From contig NZ_CP022187.1 in the NCBI RefSeq assembly GCF_003111645.1, forward strand, positions 558,001 through 622,000: 64,000 nt of DNA. Direction: 5' to 3'. A program made the position numbers and the translations under genes. Source of the DNA: Parazoarcus communis. Lineage in GTDB: Bacteria > Pseudomonadota > Gammaproteobacteria > Burkholderiales > Rhodocyclaceae. Positions 1 through 7,904 of the stretch are shown here, piece after piece (the first letter of the stretch is position 1; each line of letters starts with the position of its first letter). The notes under the pieces are model-generated. The model saw only the letters and a program-made list of their open reading frames with translations. It searched no databases and was not told where the DNA came from.

Positions 1-1
1 G

Positions 2-616
2 ACTGCGATCACGATGGGCATTGCTGCGACGGGTGCTCTGGTGCCGCTTGAGCATGCAAAAATCCGCAAAGGGGAGCAAGTGCTGGTGCTGGGTGCTACG
101 GGTACGCTCGGGCAGGTAGCGCTTCAGCTCGCACGTTATCTTGGCGCTGGCAGGGTGGTGGCTGCAGCACGATCTGCGGAGAGTCTGCAGCGGCTAAAGG
201 CCCGTGGCATTGCCGACGAGGTCGTTGTGCTCGGTGGCGAGGACGATGTCGGTGCGCTCAAGGCAGCGGCTGGCGAAGGCTTCGATGTCGTGCTTGATCT
301 CGTCTGTGGTCAGCCGATGCTCAATGCGCTGAAAGCGACCCGCTGGGGGGCGCGCATTCTCACCATCGGAACCGGCGCTGGGCGTCAGGTCAATCTGGAT
401 ATTGCCGATCTGCTGTTCCGAAGTCTCGCGTGTATCGGTACTGGCCAACGCCCCCCATCTGAGCGCAGGGAGATCTGGGAGCGCCTATTGCGAATTTCAC
501 GCGACGAGAACATTCAGGTCGACTACCTCGACTACACCCTGGATCAGGCTGCAGAGGCATGGGCTTCGCAGGTTGCCGGGCCACACGCCAAGATCACGGC
601 ACGTATCCGTGCCTGA
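2..616 (+). CDS. MDR-family (zinc-type/quinone) oxidoreductase, 5'-truncated by window
   Basis: The reading frame is open from the window edge, so the N-terminal catalytic domain lies outside. What remains is the nucleotide-binding Rossmann half and C-terminus of a medium-chain dehydrogenase/reductase. The fingerprint VLVLGATGTLGQVALQLARYLGA is typical of NAD(P)H-dependent quinone oxidoreductases and alcohol dehydrogenases. The protein ends in HAKITARIRA just before the downstream Rieske gene, so the two are probably co-transcribed. Its substrate cannot be named. In this setting it probably handles an alcohol, enone or quinone intermediate of the pathway served by the neighbouring oxygenases (inference). 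Confidence 0.8.
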   Translation, partial: TAITMGIAATGALVPLEHAKIRKGEQVLVLGATGTLGQVALQLARYLGAGRVVAAARSAESLQRLKARGIADEVVVLGGEDDVGALKAAAGEGFDVVLDLVCGQPMLNALKATRWGARILTIGTGAGRQVNLDIADLLFRSLACIGTGQRPPSERREIWERLLRISRDENIQVDYLDYTLDQAAEAWASQVAGPHAKITARIRA

Positions 617-626
617 GTTCAACGAA

Positions 627-1595
627 ATGTTCGAAAAGAAGGTCGGACGTTGGTGGGCCGTCGCGCTGGCTGAGGCGGTGAAGGGCGACAAAGCCCTCGC
701 CGTAACCTGCGAGGGTGAGCAACTGGCACTTTTCCGCAACGACGCAGGCGGGGTGTTCGCGCTGGAGGATCGCTGCCCCCATCGCCGCGTGCCCTTATCG
801 CCCGGGCCGGTGAAGGCGAACGGTCTGCAGTGTCCCTATCATGGCTGGACTTTTGATGGCGCAAGCGGGGTGTGCGCTGACATTCCCAATCTGCGGCGGG
901 ATGAAAAAGTGCCGGCTCGTTACGCCGCGCGCGCTTTTCCAGCCATCGAGTGCAACGGCTTCATCCATGTATGGCATGGCGAAGGGAGGCCGCACGGGGA
1001 GTTGCCATGTTTTGGTTACCAGGCTTTTGGCCCCGAACGCAAGGGCGTTGCGGTTGTCGGGCTGGCTTTGCATGACTATCTGGATATGATGCTCGACGGC
1101 CCGGAGTGTCTGCTCCGCTTCCCCGGCGTGCAGATCACCGATTTCTTTCTTGGCGACCCGAGACGGCAGGGGCGGCATCTGGTGCTCGACCGCGGTGCAG
1201 TATGGACGGGCAAGGGGCCCGGGCCGGCCTTTGTGAGGGATTATCCTCTATGGTTGCGGACGCGGGTGCCGCTTGACGGCGGCGATATCCAGGTTGAGTT
1301 GATGACCTCGGACGAAGTCCTGCTCGTCAGTATCGTGATCGCCGCCAGTGCCAATCGTCGCGGCACAACCAGTCTGTGCTGGCGCGGCTTTCAGCGCCGA
1401 AACCCAGTTGCTGGGACATCGCTGAAATGGCGCGTGCGTCAGGCAATAGGCATGACCTTGTTCGATGTCTTTGGCGCCGTCGACGGCCGGGCGGTCGCTG
1501 CTGTCGAGGTGGCGCCTTCGATTGAGCGTCATGCCTTCGTCGTTGCAAGCACCTCACCGAATCCACCGACCTTTCTCAAAAAGAGTGCGGCATGA
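627..1595 (+). CDS. Rieske [2Fe-2S] oxygenase-like protein without catalytic iron ligands
   Basis: 322 aa from the ATG at 627; an in-frame GTG at 609 overlapping the upstream stop is an alternative start. The N-terminal Rieske domain is intact: C50-x-H52-x16-C69-x2-H72, inside CPHR...CPYHGW. It resembles vanillate demethylase/KshA-type alpha-only Rieske oxygenases. The C-terminal catalytic domain is degenerate. Where the family has N-x2-D-x2-H-x4-H, this protein has D150-x2-D153-x2-L156-x4-C161, so both iron-binding histidines are gone while the Asp is kept. It overlaps the next gene by 4 bp (ATGA). That neighbour has the reverse defect, so this protein probably supplies the electron-transfer centre of a heteromeric oxygenase (inference). 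Confidence 0.85.
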   Translation: MFEKKVGRWWAVALAEAVKGDKALAVTCEGEQLALFRNDAGGVFALEDRCPHRRVPLSPGPVKANGLQCPYHGWTFDGASGVCADIPNLRRDEKVPARYAARAFPAIECNGFIHVWHGEGRPHGELPCFGYQAFGPERKGVAVVGLALHDYLDMMLDGPECLLRFPGVQITDFFLGDPRRQGRHLVLDRGAVWTGKGPGPAFVRDYPLWLRTRVPLDGGDIQVELMTSDEVLLVSIVIAASANRRGTTSLCWRGFQRRNPVAGTSLKWRVRQAIGMTLFDVFGAVDGRAVAAVEVAPSIERHAFVVASTSPNPPTFLKKSAA

Positions 1596-2635
1596 ACGAG
1601 CAGGTTAATCAGAAGACCGTGCCGCACGAAGGTGAGGCAATTTCCAAGCGCGATTGGGTGCCGATCAACCTTGATTTGCGCGATACCTGGTTTCCTGTAG
1701 CTTACAGCGCCGATGTTGGTTCAAGACCCGTAAGACGGGTCGTTCACAACCAGGATGTCTATCTTTGGCGCGACGGTTCTGCGGTGCGCGCTGCCGAGTT
1801 TCGTCCAGACCGTCTGGAGGCGATGCGTTCTTGCGCAAGTGCTTTCACTGGTGGCTCGGGGCGTTATCCGGTCGTGGAGTGTTATGGCTATGTGTGGACC
1901 TGGTATGGCGATCCGGATCACGCTCAAGAGGAATTGATTCCGAATATTCCTTTTTTGCCGCGTGACGGTCAGGGCATTCCGCGCTACACGCAGCGCGCAG
2001 TGCGTTTCGACGCGGCGTCGCCACTGTCGGTGGAGAATCTCATCGACCTGACCCATGCCGACTTTCTTCATGCCAATGCGATTGGCGACGGTCAGTCGGA
2101 AAGTGATGAAGTCGAGGTGTTCTCGACCTCCGAGACGGTGACGCGCATCCGCAACGTGAAGCAAAAATCGGTAGCGCCGGTGATGCGCTGGATTGGCGGC
2201 GTCCGCGCCCGCTACCAGGATTTGCGTGCGGTGCTGCATGTGCATCTGCGTAATAGTGTGTGCGTGTCGTATCCTGAGTTCACGCCGGGATATGCGATTC
2301 CAAACGTGCAACCTTTTGTTCCGGTTGGGAAGCACCGCTCGAGGGTCGATCAGACCAATTACACGGTACATGCGCCTGCTCCTTTCCGGTGGTTGATGCC
2401 CAGGATCTCCTATGTCATTCAACCGCAGGACAACTCGGTGCTACGCCAGCAGAACGCACGCTATTTCGAATCAACCGAGCGACGTGATCTGAGTTCGCGC
2501 TTCGATGGGCCCGGCAATCGATATCGATTGTTGATGGCAAGGTTGGCTGAGCGTCAGAGACAAGGTGATTTGAGCTATGGACCGGATGCCGATCCTGGCG
2601 CAGATATCTCCGAAGTTCTCGGGTTCCGGGGCTGA
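1592..2635 (+). CDS. Rieske-oxygenase catalytic-subunit homologue lacking the Rieske cluster
   Basis: 347 aa, translationally coupled to the preceding gene by a 4-bp overlap. The N-terminus aligns with the Rieske oxygenase fold (DTWFPVAYSADV..., then VVECYGYVWTWYGDP). The segment that should hold C-x-H...C-x2-H is shortened and rewritten around residues 69-92, leaving no [2Fe-2S] ligand set. The mononuclear non-heme iron motif is complete: N149-x2-D152-x2-H155-x4-H160 (NLIDLTHADFLH). It therefore appears able to bind catalytic iron but not to receive electrons through its own Rieske centre. Function as a partner of the upstream gene product is inference; the substrate is unknown. Confidence 0.85.
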   Translation: MNEQVNQKTVPHEGEAISKRDWVPINLDLRDTWFPVAYSADVGSRPVRRVVHNQDVYLWRDGSAVRAAEFRPDRLEAMRSCASAFTGGSGRYPVVECYGYVWTWYGDPDHAQEELIPNIPFLPRDGQGIPRYTQRAVRFDAASPLSVENLIDLTHADFLHANAIGDGQSESDEVEVFSTSETVTRIRNVKQKSVAPVMRWIGGVRARYQDLRAVLHVHLRNSVCVSYPEFTPGYAIPNVQPFVPVGKHRSRVDQTNYTVHAPAPFRWLMPRISYVIQPQDNSVLRQQNARYFESTERRDLSSRFDGPGNRYRLLMARLAERQRQGDLSYGPDADPGADISEVLGFRG

Positions 2636-3846
2636 AGACCCTGATTTCAGACCGTGCTTCGCCGACAAGTTACGCGGGGACGACCCTGATCCTGGCGGGC
2701 TTGGCGATGCTCGGGCCCTTCTCGATCAACACCTATCTGCCGTCGTTCGGCGAGATGGCGCACGTTTTCGCGGTTGATGTCGCAGCGATCCAGCAAACGG
2801 TAGCAATCTATTTTGCGGCGTTTGCTTTCATGTCCTTATGGCACGGCTCTCTGTCCGACGCCTTGGGGCGCAGGAGAGTTGTGCTGGTCGGATTGGCGAT
2901 TTATGCGTTTGCTTCGCTGGCTTGCGTATTTGCGACACGTGTGGAAGAGCTTTGGGTGCTGCGCGCTTTTCAGGGATTCTCTGCGGGTGCCGGCATCGTC
3001 ATTGGTCGGGCGGTGGTGCGCGATCTACACGACGGCCCGCAGGCACAGCGGATGATGTCGCATGTCGTGATGATGTTCGGGCTTGCGCCAGCGATTTCAC
3101 CGCTGATTGGTGGGTGGTTGCAGGCCGCTTTCGGTTGGCGCTCGGTCTTTCTGTTTTTGTGTCTTCTGGCATCCGGTCTATTCGTCGCGGTACTACTGCG
3201 CCTGAATGAGACGCTCCCCATTTCGCGTCGGCAACCACTGCGGGTGAAGTCGCTCGCCTGCGGTTACCTCGCAGTGTTCGGTAATCTGCGCTTCATGGCG
3301 TGGTCGCTGTCGTATGCATCCATGTTTGGCGCTTCGTTCATCTATGTTCTCTCCGCACCGGTCTTCCTCATGCTCCATCTTGGGCTCAAAGAGACGGATT
3401 TTCTTTGGCTGTTCGGCCCTGCAACTGCTGGCATGGTGCTGGGTTCGGCACTGTCCGGCAAGATGACGCAACGTTGGTCGCGTGGCGCGACGATCTGGCG
3501 CGCGTTCATGATCATGAGCGGCGCAGTTGTCTTGAACATCGCGGTATGCCTGGTCGAGCCGGTCGGGATCGGCTGGTACGTGGTTTACATCCTGATTTTC
3601 AATATGGGGATGTCGCTGGCAATCCCGACGGTCACGCTGCGCGGACTCGATTGTGCGCCGGACAGGCGAGGCATGGCATCGTCTGTCCAGCTATTCGTGC
3701 AGACCGGGTTCAATGCGATCATCGCTTCGGTGCTCGCCCCTGCGCTGTGGGGATCGCTCATCTCACTGGCTTACGGCGCAGCGGGCCTTTTGCTGTGCGC
3801 AACTATCGGCGTAGTTGTTGCGTCGCGCATATCCCCGGCTGATTGA
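2632..3846 (+). CDS. MFS transporter, Bcr/CflA drug-resistance-type
   Basis: About 404 aa if translation starts at the CTG at 2632, which overlaps the upstream stop (CTGA). The first ATG (2707) would delete the start of transmembrane helix 1, whose hydrophobic run TLILAGLAMLGPFSINTYLP begins near 2680, so an upstream non-ATG start is more likely. The TM1 signature GPFSINTYLPSF, the cytoplasmic loop SDALGRRRV and the length match Bcr/CflA family 12-TM drug/H+ antiporters. The gene ends 1 bp before the stop of the convergent gene. In this operon it may export or import a pathway substrate or toxic intermediate (inference). Confidence 0.85.
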   Translation: MKTLISDRASPTSYAGTTLILAGLAMLGPFSINTYLPSFGEMAHVFAVDVAAIQQTVAIYFAAFAFMSLWHGSLSDALGRRRVVLVGLAIYAFASLACVFATRVEELWVLRAFQGFSAGAGIVIGRAVVRDLHDGPQAQRMMSHVVMMFGLAPAISPLIGGWLQAAFGWRSVFLFLCLLASGLFVAVLLRLNETLPISRRQPLRVKSLACGYLAVFGNLRFMAWSLSYASMFGASFIYVLSAPVFLMLHLGLKETDFLWLFGPATAGMVLGSALSGKMTQRWSRGATIWRAFMIMSGAVVLNIAVCLVEPVGIGWYVVYILIFNMGMSLAIPTVTLRGLDCAPDRRGMASSVQLFVQTGFNAIIASVLAPALWGSLISLAYGAAGLLLCATIGVVVASRISPAD

Positions 3847-3847
3847 T

Positions 3848-4096
3848 TCATGTGGCCGGTTTCGCTGCCTTGGTTCGGTGACGACTCTGCAGATAACCCC
3901 TGAACAGCAGACCCGGCATGCGGAGCAGGGTGCTCCAGCCAATCAGCTTGACCGCCTGCCAGCAGTCCTCGGGCTTGATCAGTATGGTAGTGGCCATCGA
4001 ACCCATGATCTTGCCCTTCATGATCAGGGTCTCCCCGTCGCGCTGGATCGACTTGACTTCCATCATCTCGACCCCGTCCTTGCTGAACATCTTCAT
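3848..4096 (-). CDS. Small conserved protein of unknown function (82 aa)
   Basis: 82 aa, last gene of the leftward operon, convergent with the MFS gene. The protein starts MKMFSKDGVEMMEVKSIQRDG, includes GETLIMKGKIMGSMATTILIKPEDCWQAVKLIG, and ends with a basic tail. There is no signal peptide; a weakly hydrophobic segment occurs around residues 34-65. A GGGA-like ribosome-binding site precedes the ATG. I do not recognise the family. Its place after an FAD-dependent oxidoreductase, and the regular hydrophobic/charged pattern, argue for a real gene rather than noise. Confidence 0.65.
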   Translation of the reverse strand: MKMFSKDGVEMMEVKSIQRDGETLIMKGKIMGSMATTILIKPEDCWQAVKLIGWSTLLRMPGLLFRGYLQSRHRTKAAKPAT

Positions 4097-4140
4097 GGTG
4101 TGTTCCCGTGATTCCGAGCGTTTCCGCTCGCTCTGAAGGT

Positions 4141-4170
4141 GCCGGAGGGGCGTTGCGATGCGCCTCCGGC
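4141..4170. terminator. Intra-operon hairpin
   Basis: An 8-bp perfect stem, GCCGGAGG/CCTCCGGC, lies between the flavoprotein gene and the small downstream gene. It has no U-tract on either strand, so it is more likely a processing or stabilising element than a strong terminator. Confidence 0.4.
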
Positions 4171-4177
4171 AGGTTCG

Positions 4178-5761
4178 TCAGGCGTCGATCAGTTTGTCGA
4201 AGTCCATGCCGAGGTTTTCCATGAGCACGCGTGCAACGTTGCGTCCGGACGATGCGGTGACGCCACCACCGGGGTGCGTGCTCGCTCCAGACAGGTACAG
4301 GCCTTCCACCGGGGACACGTATTGACCGAAGCCCGGTGCTGGACGGTTGCCGCCAATCTGCCAGTTGTAGGAGCCGAAGTGCAGGATGTCGGCACCGATC
4401 ATGGCGTTGTTGTGACGCTCGATATCAAGCGGGGTCATCCATGAGAATCCGATGATGTTGTCATCGCTCATATTGGTGGTGAGCTTGCGCAGGTCGTCGA
4501 GGAACCCATGAGCGACCTCCTTGCCGATCTCGTCCCATTTTTTCGCCCCGCCCTTGACGTTATACGGAGCAAAGCCGTACATGTTGAGCACGCGCTTGCC
4601 TTCGGGCGCACGTGTCTTGTCAAAGACGTCCTGCATCACGTAGGCAATGAAATCTCGCCGTGGGATGCCGTATTCGAGATCGGAGAAGGCTCGGGCGAAT
4701 TCTTCCCAGTTCGAATGCGAACGCTCGACCCAGAAGAAGTCGTCGACTGCCGGACCGACCTTGTACTGCGGGGCCTCGTGCAGTGCGAGATGAAGGTTGA
4801 ACGGCTGAAAGCTGTTGCGCTTCAGACCGTGGATGCGGCGCTCGAAGCCTTCGGGCAGCGTTGCACCGGGAACCATGGCGGGGAACACCTGTTGCACGTG
4901 CATGGTCGAGATGACCGCCTTGCGCGCGACAATCTCTTCGCCCGACTGAAGCACGACACCGGTAGCCTTGCTGCCCTGCATGCGCATCTGCTTGACCGGG
5001 GCATTGGTGCGCACCACGCCACCATGAGACTCGAGGCATTCGCGCAGCTTGTCGGCAAATGCACCCGATCCGCCCACCGGGATGCCGACGCCGTAGCGGT
5101 GCATGAAGGGCAGGATGATGTAGAAGCCAAAGCCGGTGCCATTGTTGAACGGGTTCATCATCGCTTCGGACGCATAGCGCGCAAGCGCGATTCTGATCTT
5201 GTCGTTCTCGAACCATTCGCAGATGAAATCCCACGCGCTCATCGCCTGGGTGCGCATCAGGTCCTGCCCCACGGCGCTCTGCTCCATCATCACCGCCTGC
5301 GTACTTGCGCTTGGCGGGGTGTGGAACATGCCCATGACCATCATGTCGAGGTTCTGGAAGACCTGATGATTGAAGCGACGGTATGCTTCGGCGTCCTTTT
5401 GCGAGAACTTGGCGATGGCCTCACATGTTCGCTCGAGATCGGTATAGAACTCGAGAGTTGTGCCATCGTCATAGAAAATCGCGGTCATCTTGTCCGGGTT
5501 GATGTAGCGCAGTCCGAATTTCGACTTCAGCTCCAACTCGTCGTTTCGCAGCAGTGGGTTGGCCTGCAGCAGCGTGTGGGCGACGGAACATACGTCGTGC
5601 TTGAAACCCGGAACAGTCAGTTCGCGGGTCATTACGCCGCCGCCGACCTTGTCATTCTTCTCTACGACACAAACCTTGAGACCGGCTTTTTGCAGGTAGC
5701 ATGCCGCGACCAAGCCATTGTGGCCGCCGCCGGCAACCACAATATCGAACTGATCACTCAT
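4178..5761 (-). CDS. Phytoene-desaturase-like NAD(P)/FAD-dependent oxidoreductase
   Basis: 527 aa, typical of the CrtI/RetSat-related flavoprotein family. The N-terminal dinucleotide fold is FDIVVAGGGHNGLVAACYLQKAG (residues 5-27) followed by VVEKNDKVGGG. The C-terminal FAD-binding motif is EGLYLSGASTHPGGGVTASSGRNVARVL. Carotenoid genes are absent nearby, so this is probably one of the non-carotenoid members found in catabolic clusters, acting on a hydrophobic or cyclic intermediate (inference). It lies downstream of the amidohydrolase in the same operon, after a 117-bp gap with two hairpins. Confidence 0.85.
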   Translation of the reverse strand: MSDQFDIVVAGGGHNGLVAACYLQKAGLKVCVVEKNDKVGGGVMTRELTVPGFKHDVCSVAHTLLQANPLLRNDELELKSKFGLRYINPDKMTAIFYDDGTTLEFYTDLERTCEAIAKFSQKDAEAYRRFNHQVFQNLDMMVMGMFHTPPSASTQAVMMEQSAVGQDLMRTQAMSAWDFICEWFENDKIRIALARYASEAMMNPFNNGTGFGFYIILPFMHRYGVGIPVGGSGAFADKLRECLESHGGVVRTNAPVKQMRMQGSKATGVVLQSGEEIVARKAVISTMHVQQVFPAMVPGATLPEGFERRIHGLKRNSFQPFNLHLALHEAPQYKVGPAVDDFFWVERSHSNWEEFARAFSDLEYGIPRRDFIAYVMQDVFDKTRAPEGKRVLNMYGFAPYNVKGGAKKWDEIGKEVAHGFLDDLRKLTTNMSDDNIIGFSWMTPLDIERHNNAMIGADILHFGSYNWQIGGNRPAPGFGQYVSPVEGLYLSGASTHPGGGVTASSGRNVARVLMENLGMDFDKLIDA

Positions 5762-5805
5762 TTTTCATCTCCCCCAAGTGCAAGTTGCAATGTGCGTGAC
5801 GATGC

Positions 5806-5873
5806 GTGTCGCCTCCAGCAGGAGGCGACACCTTGCGATTGAATCGAATGTTGATGGGCCCGAGCTCGGGCCC
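5806..5873. promoter_or_regulatory. Two adjacent perfect dyads in an intra-operon gap
   Basis: GTGTCGCCTCC (5806-5816), loop AGCA, GGAGGCGACAC (5821-5831) forms a perfect 11-bp stem with a 4-nt loop. Twenty-four bases on, GGGCCCGAGCTCGGGCCC (5856-5873) is an 18-bp perfect palindrome. Neither has a U-run. They sit between the amidohydrolase and flavoprotein genes and could set relative expression by mRNA processing or attenuation. Confidence 0.55.
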
Positions 5874-5878
5874 CGGGC

Positions 5879-7195
5879 TTACAGTGCGGTTTCGGCGTCG
5901 GCCTGCTTGAACATCGCGTTGATGTCGCCCGAGGTGACCGGCTTGCCCGCTTCGCGTTTCGGTGCAGCGCCGCCCATGCCCTGGGTGGGCGCGGTATTGA
6001 CGCCTTTCGCGGCCGCTTGAGCGCGAAGCGCGCCGACGGTGCAATTTTCGCGGCCGAGGATATCGAACGGCGCGTAGCTGTATTCACGCATCACGTTGAG
6101 GTGGGTCACCTTGTCGATGGTCGCATCGGGCAAGTGCTTGAAACTCTCCCAGACCACTTCCGGCGAATTGGGCCAGGTGCAGTCCGAGTGCGGGTAGTCA
6201 CACTCCCAGCCAACCATGTCCTCGCCGATGTGCTTCAGGTTCTGCAGGCCGAAGTCGTCCTCGATGAAGCAGGTGATGATGTGCTCCTTGAACACTTCGC
6301 TCGGCTTCTTGCCGCCGAAGTCGGCATTGGTCCAGGCTTTGTGATGACGATGGGTGAAGTCCGCACGCTCGAGCAGGTAGGGAATCCAGCCGATGCCACC
6401 TTCCGACAGCGCCATCTTGAGTGTCGGGTATTTCTTCCACATCGGGGCCCAGATCCAGTCAGCAGCCGAGTTGGCGATCGAGATTGGCATCGAGGTGATC
6501 CAGGCATCGATCGGCGAGAGATCGGATGCGTGATCCGCTTTCACACCGGTGCCAATGTGACAGTTGATCACTACCGCGTTGTCAGCACATGCCTTCCATA
6601 CTGGATCCCAGTATTCGTCATGGATCGAGGGGAAGCCGTGAAGTGCGGGGTTGTCAGACAGCGAGATGGCATGCACCCCGCCTTTTGCCATGCGGTTGAT
6701 CTCGGCTGCGGCGGCTTGCGGGTCCCACCACGGAATCAGCGCCATCGGGATGAAGCGGCCGGGGGCTGCGTTACACCAGTCGTGAAGGTGCCAGTCGTTG
6801 TAGGCCTGGATTGCCGCGAGCGAGACGTCGCGCGCGTCAGGGTACTGCTGAAAGCGCTGGCCTGCGAAGCCGGGAAAGGTCGGAAAGCACAGTGAGCCGA
6901 GCACGCCGTTCGCGTTCATGTCATCTACGCGGGACTGAACGTCCCAAGTGCCGCGGCGCATGTGCTCGTAGCCGAGTGGCTCCATGCCGTACTCCTCCTT
7001 CGGGCGGCCAACCACTGAGTTCAGGCCCATGTAGCCCGTGGCACGACCTTCGAACACCCACACATCGCGACCCTTGAGGGTCTCGATATGGGGTTCGCGA
7101 CCCTTGAACCTGGCCGGCATGTGGCGCGCAAAGGCGTTTGGGGGTTCGATTGCATGGTCGTCGATACTGACGAGGACGAGGTCTTCGAGTTTCAT
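5879..7195 (-). CDS. Amidohydrolase family 2 (ACMSD-like) metal-dependent hydrolase/decarboxylase
   Basis: 438 aa from the ATG at 7195, preceded by GGAG at about 8 nt; an upstream in-frame ATG (7258) has no ribosome-binding site. The N-terminal motif VSIDDHAIEPP, the central NCHIGTG and the late WECDYPHSDCTWP are the metal-ligand blocks of the amidohydrolase_2 family, which includes ACMSD, gamma-resorcylate decarboxylase and relatives. In an operon with a ring-hydroxylating dioxygenase it is a candidate non-oxidative decarboxylase or hydrolase of a ring or ring-cleavage product (inference). The exact reaction is not visible. Confidence 0.85.
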   Translation of the reverse strand: MKLEDLVLVSIDDHAIEPPNAFARHMPARFKGREPHIETLKGRDVWVFEGRATGYMGLNSVVGRPKEEYGMEPLGYEHMRRGTWDVQSRVDDMNANGVLGSLCFPTFPGFAGQRFQQYPDARDVSLAAIQAYNDWHLHDWCNAAPGRFIPMALIPWWDPQAAAAEINRMAKGGVHAISLSDNPALHGFPSIHDEYWDPVWKACADNAVVINCHIGTGVKADHASDLSPIDAWITSMPISIANSAADWIWAPMWKKYPTLKMALSEGGIGWIPYLLERADFTHRHHKAWTNADFGGKKPSEVFKEHIITCFIEDDFGLQNLKHIGEDMVGWECDYPHSDCTWPNSPEVVWESFKHLPDATIDKVTHLNVMREYSYAPFDILGRENCTVGALRAQAAAKGVNTAPTQGMGGAAPKREAGKPVTSGDINAMFKQADAETAL

Positions 7196-7293
7196 TGCGT
7201 GTCTCCGGTTTTTTTCGATCGTGCGGCCATTTATAGGGACGCACAGAGCCAGCCCCACCGCTTCCGGGGGGCGTGGATGTTCTTTGGACAGAT

Positions 7294-7863
7294 CTAGAGA
7301 ATGATTCCGAGGTTGGGCGTGCCAATGACGACCTGATCGAGCAGGATTTCACGGCGTGCCAGCATCAGCGAGTCACCCTCGCGGCGCAGGATGTCATGAC
7401 GTTCGCAGGGGATCAGGTCGAAATAGTCGAAATCGAAACGGCTGCGGGTTACCAGCAGGTAGCTGTCGACCTTGAGTTCGTTGGGTTTGTCGGTTGTGTA
7501 GACGCGGACGTTGCTGACCATGCGCTTGACTCTGGACGGAGGGTCTTCGCCCCACGCACTTTTGGTGTCAGTAATGCGCTTCACCCGCATCATCATCGAG
7601 CCATAGTTCTCGTGGAGATGCTGAACGTTTCGCGAGTAGGTCTGTGCGAAATGGGCTGTCGATCGCGTGTGACGCAGGGGCGCGTTGTACTCGAGATCCT
7701 TGGTCAGCAACTCGGCCCATTCGCCGAGACGAAGATTGTCGAGCATCTCCGCTTCGTCGTAGAGGAAGTTGAGAACCTCGTTGTAGGCTTCACTGCCGAT
7801 GGCAATGCGGTTTTTCCTGACGGAAGGCGGTAGCGGGGTGGGCTCGAGAAGTTCTTGAAGCAT
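7294..7863 (-). CDS. Aromatic-ring-hydroxylating dioxygenase, beta subunit
   Basis: 189 aa from the ATG at 7863, chosen because GGAGA lies 8 nt upstream. The alternative ATG at 7899 would sit 5 bp after the alpha stop but has a poor ribosome-binding site. The sequence is typical of the small, cone-fold structural subunit: EVLNFLYDEAEMLDNLRLGEWAELL at the N-terminus and DYFDLIPCERHDILRREGDSLMLARREILLDQVVIGTPNLGIIL at the end. It has no cofactor motifs, as expected for a beta subunit. It is directly downstream of the alpha subunit, and the pair would form an alpha3beta3-type terminal oxygenase. Confidence 0.9.
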   Translation of the reverse strand: MLQELLEPTPLPPSVRKNRIAIGSEAYNEVLNFLYDEAEMLDNLRLGEWAELLTKDLEYNAPLRHTRSTAHFAQTYSRNVQHLHENYGSMMMRVKRITDTKSAWGEDPPSRVKRMVSNVRVYTTDKPNELKVDSYLLVTRSRFDFDYFDLIPCERHDILRREGDSLMLARREILLDQVVIGTPNLGIIL

Positions 7864-7904
7864 GGATGTCTCCAAATAGTCAGTCGTGTCGGACGTCATG
7901 TCGA

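Noticed and set aside
402-626. Upstream extension of the Rieske gene frame by ~70 codons
   Set aside because: It lies inside the preceding MDR oxidoreductase gene in another phase and adds no family sequence; the homologous part begins at MFEKKVGRWW.
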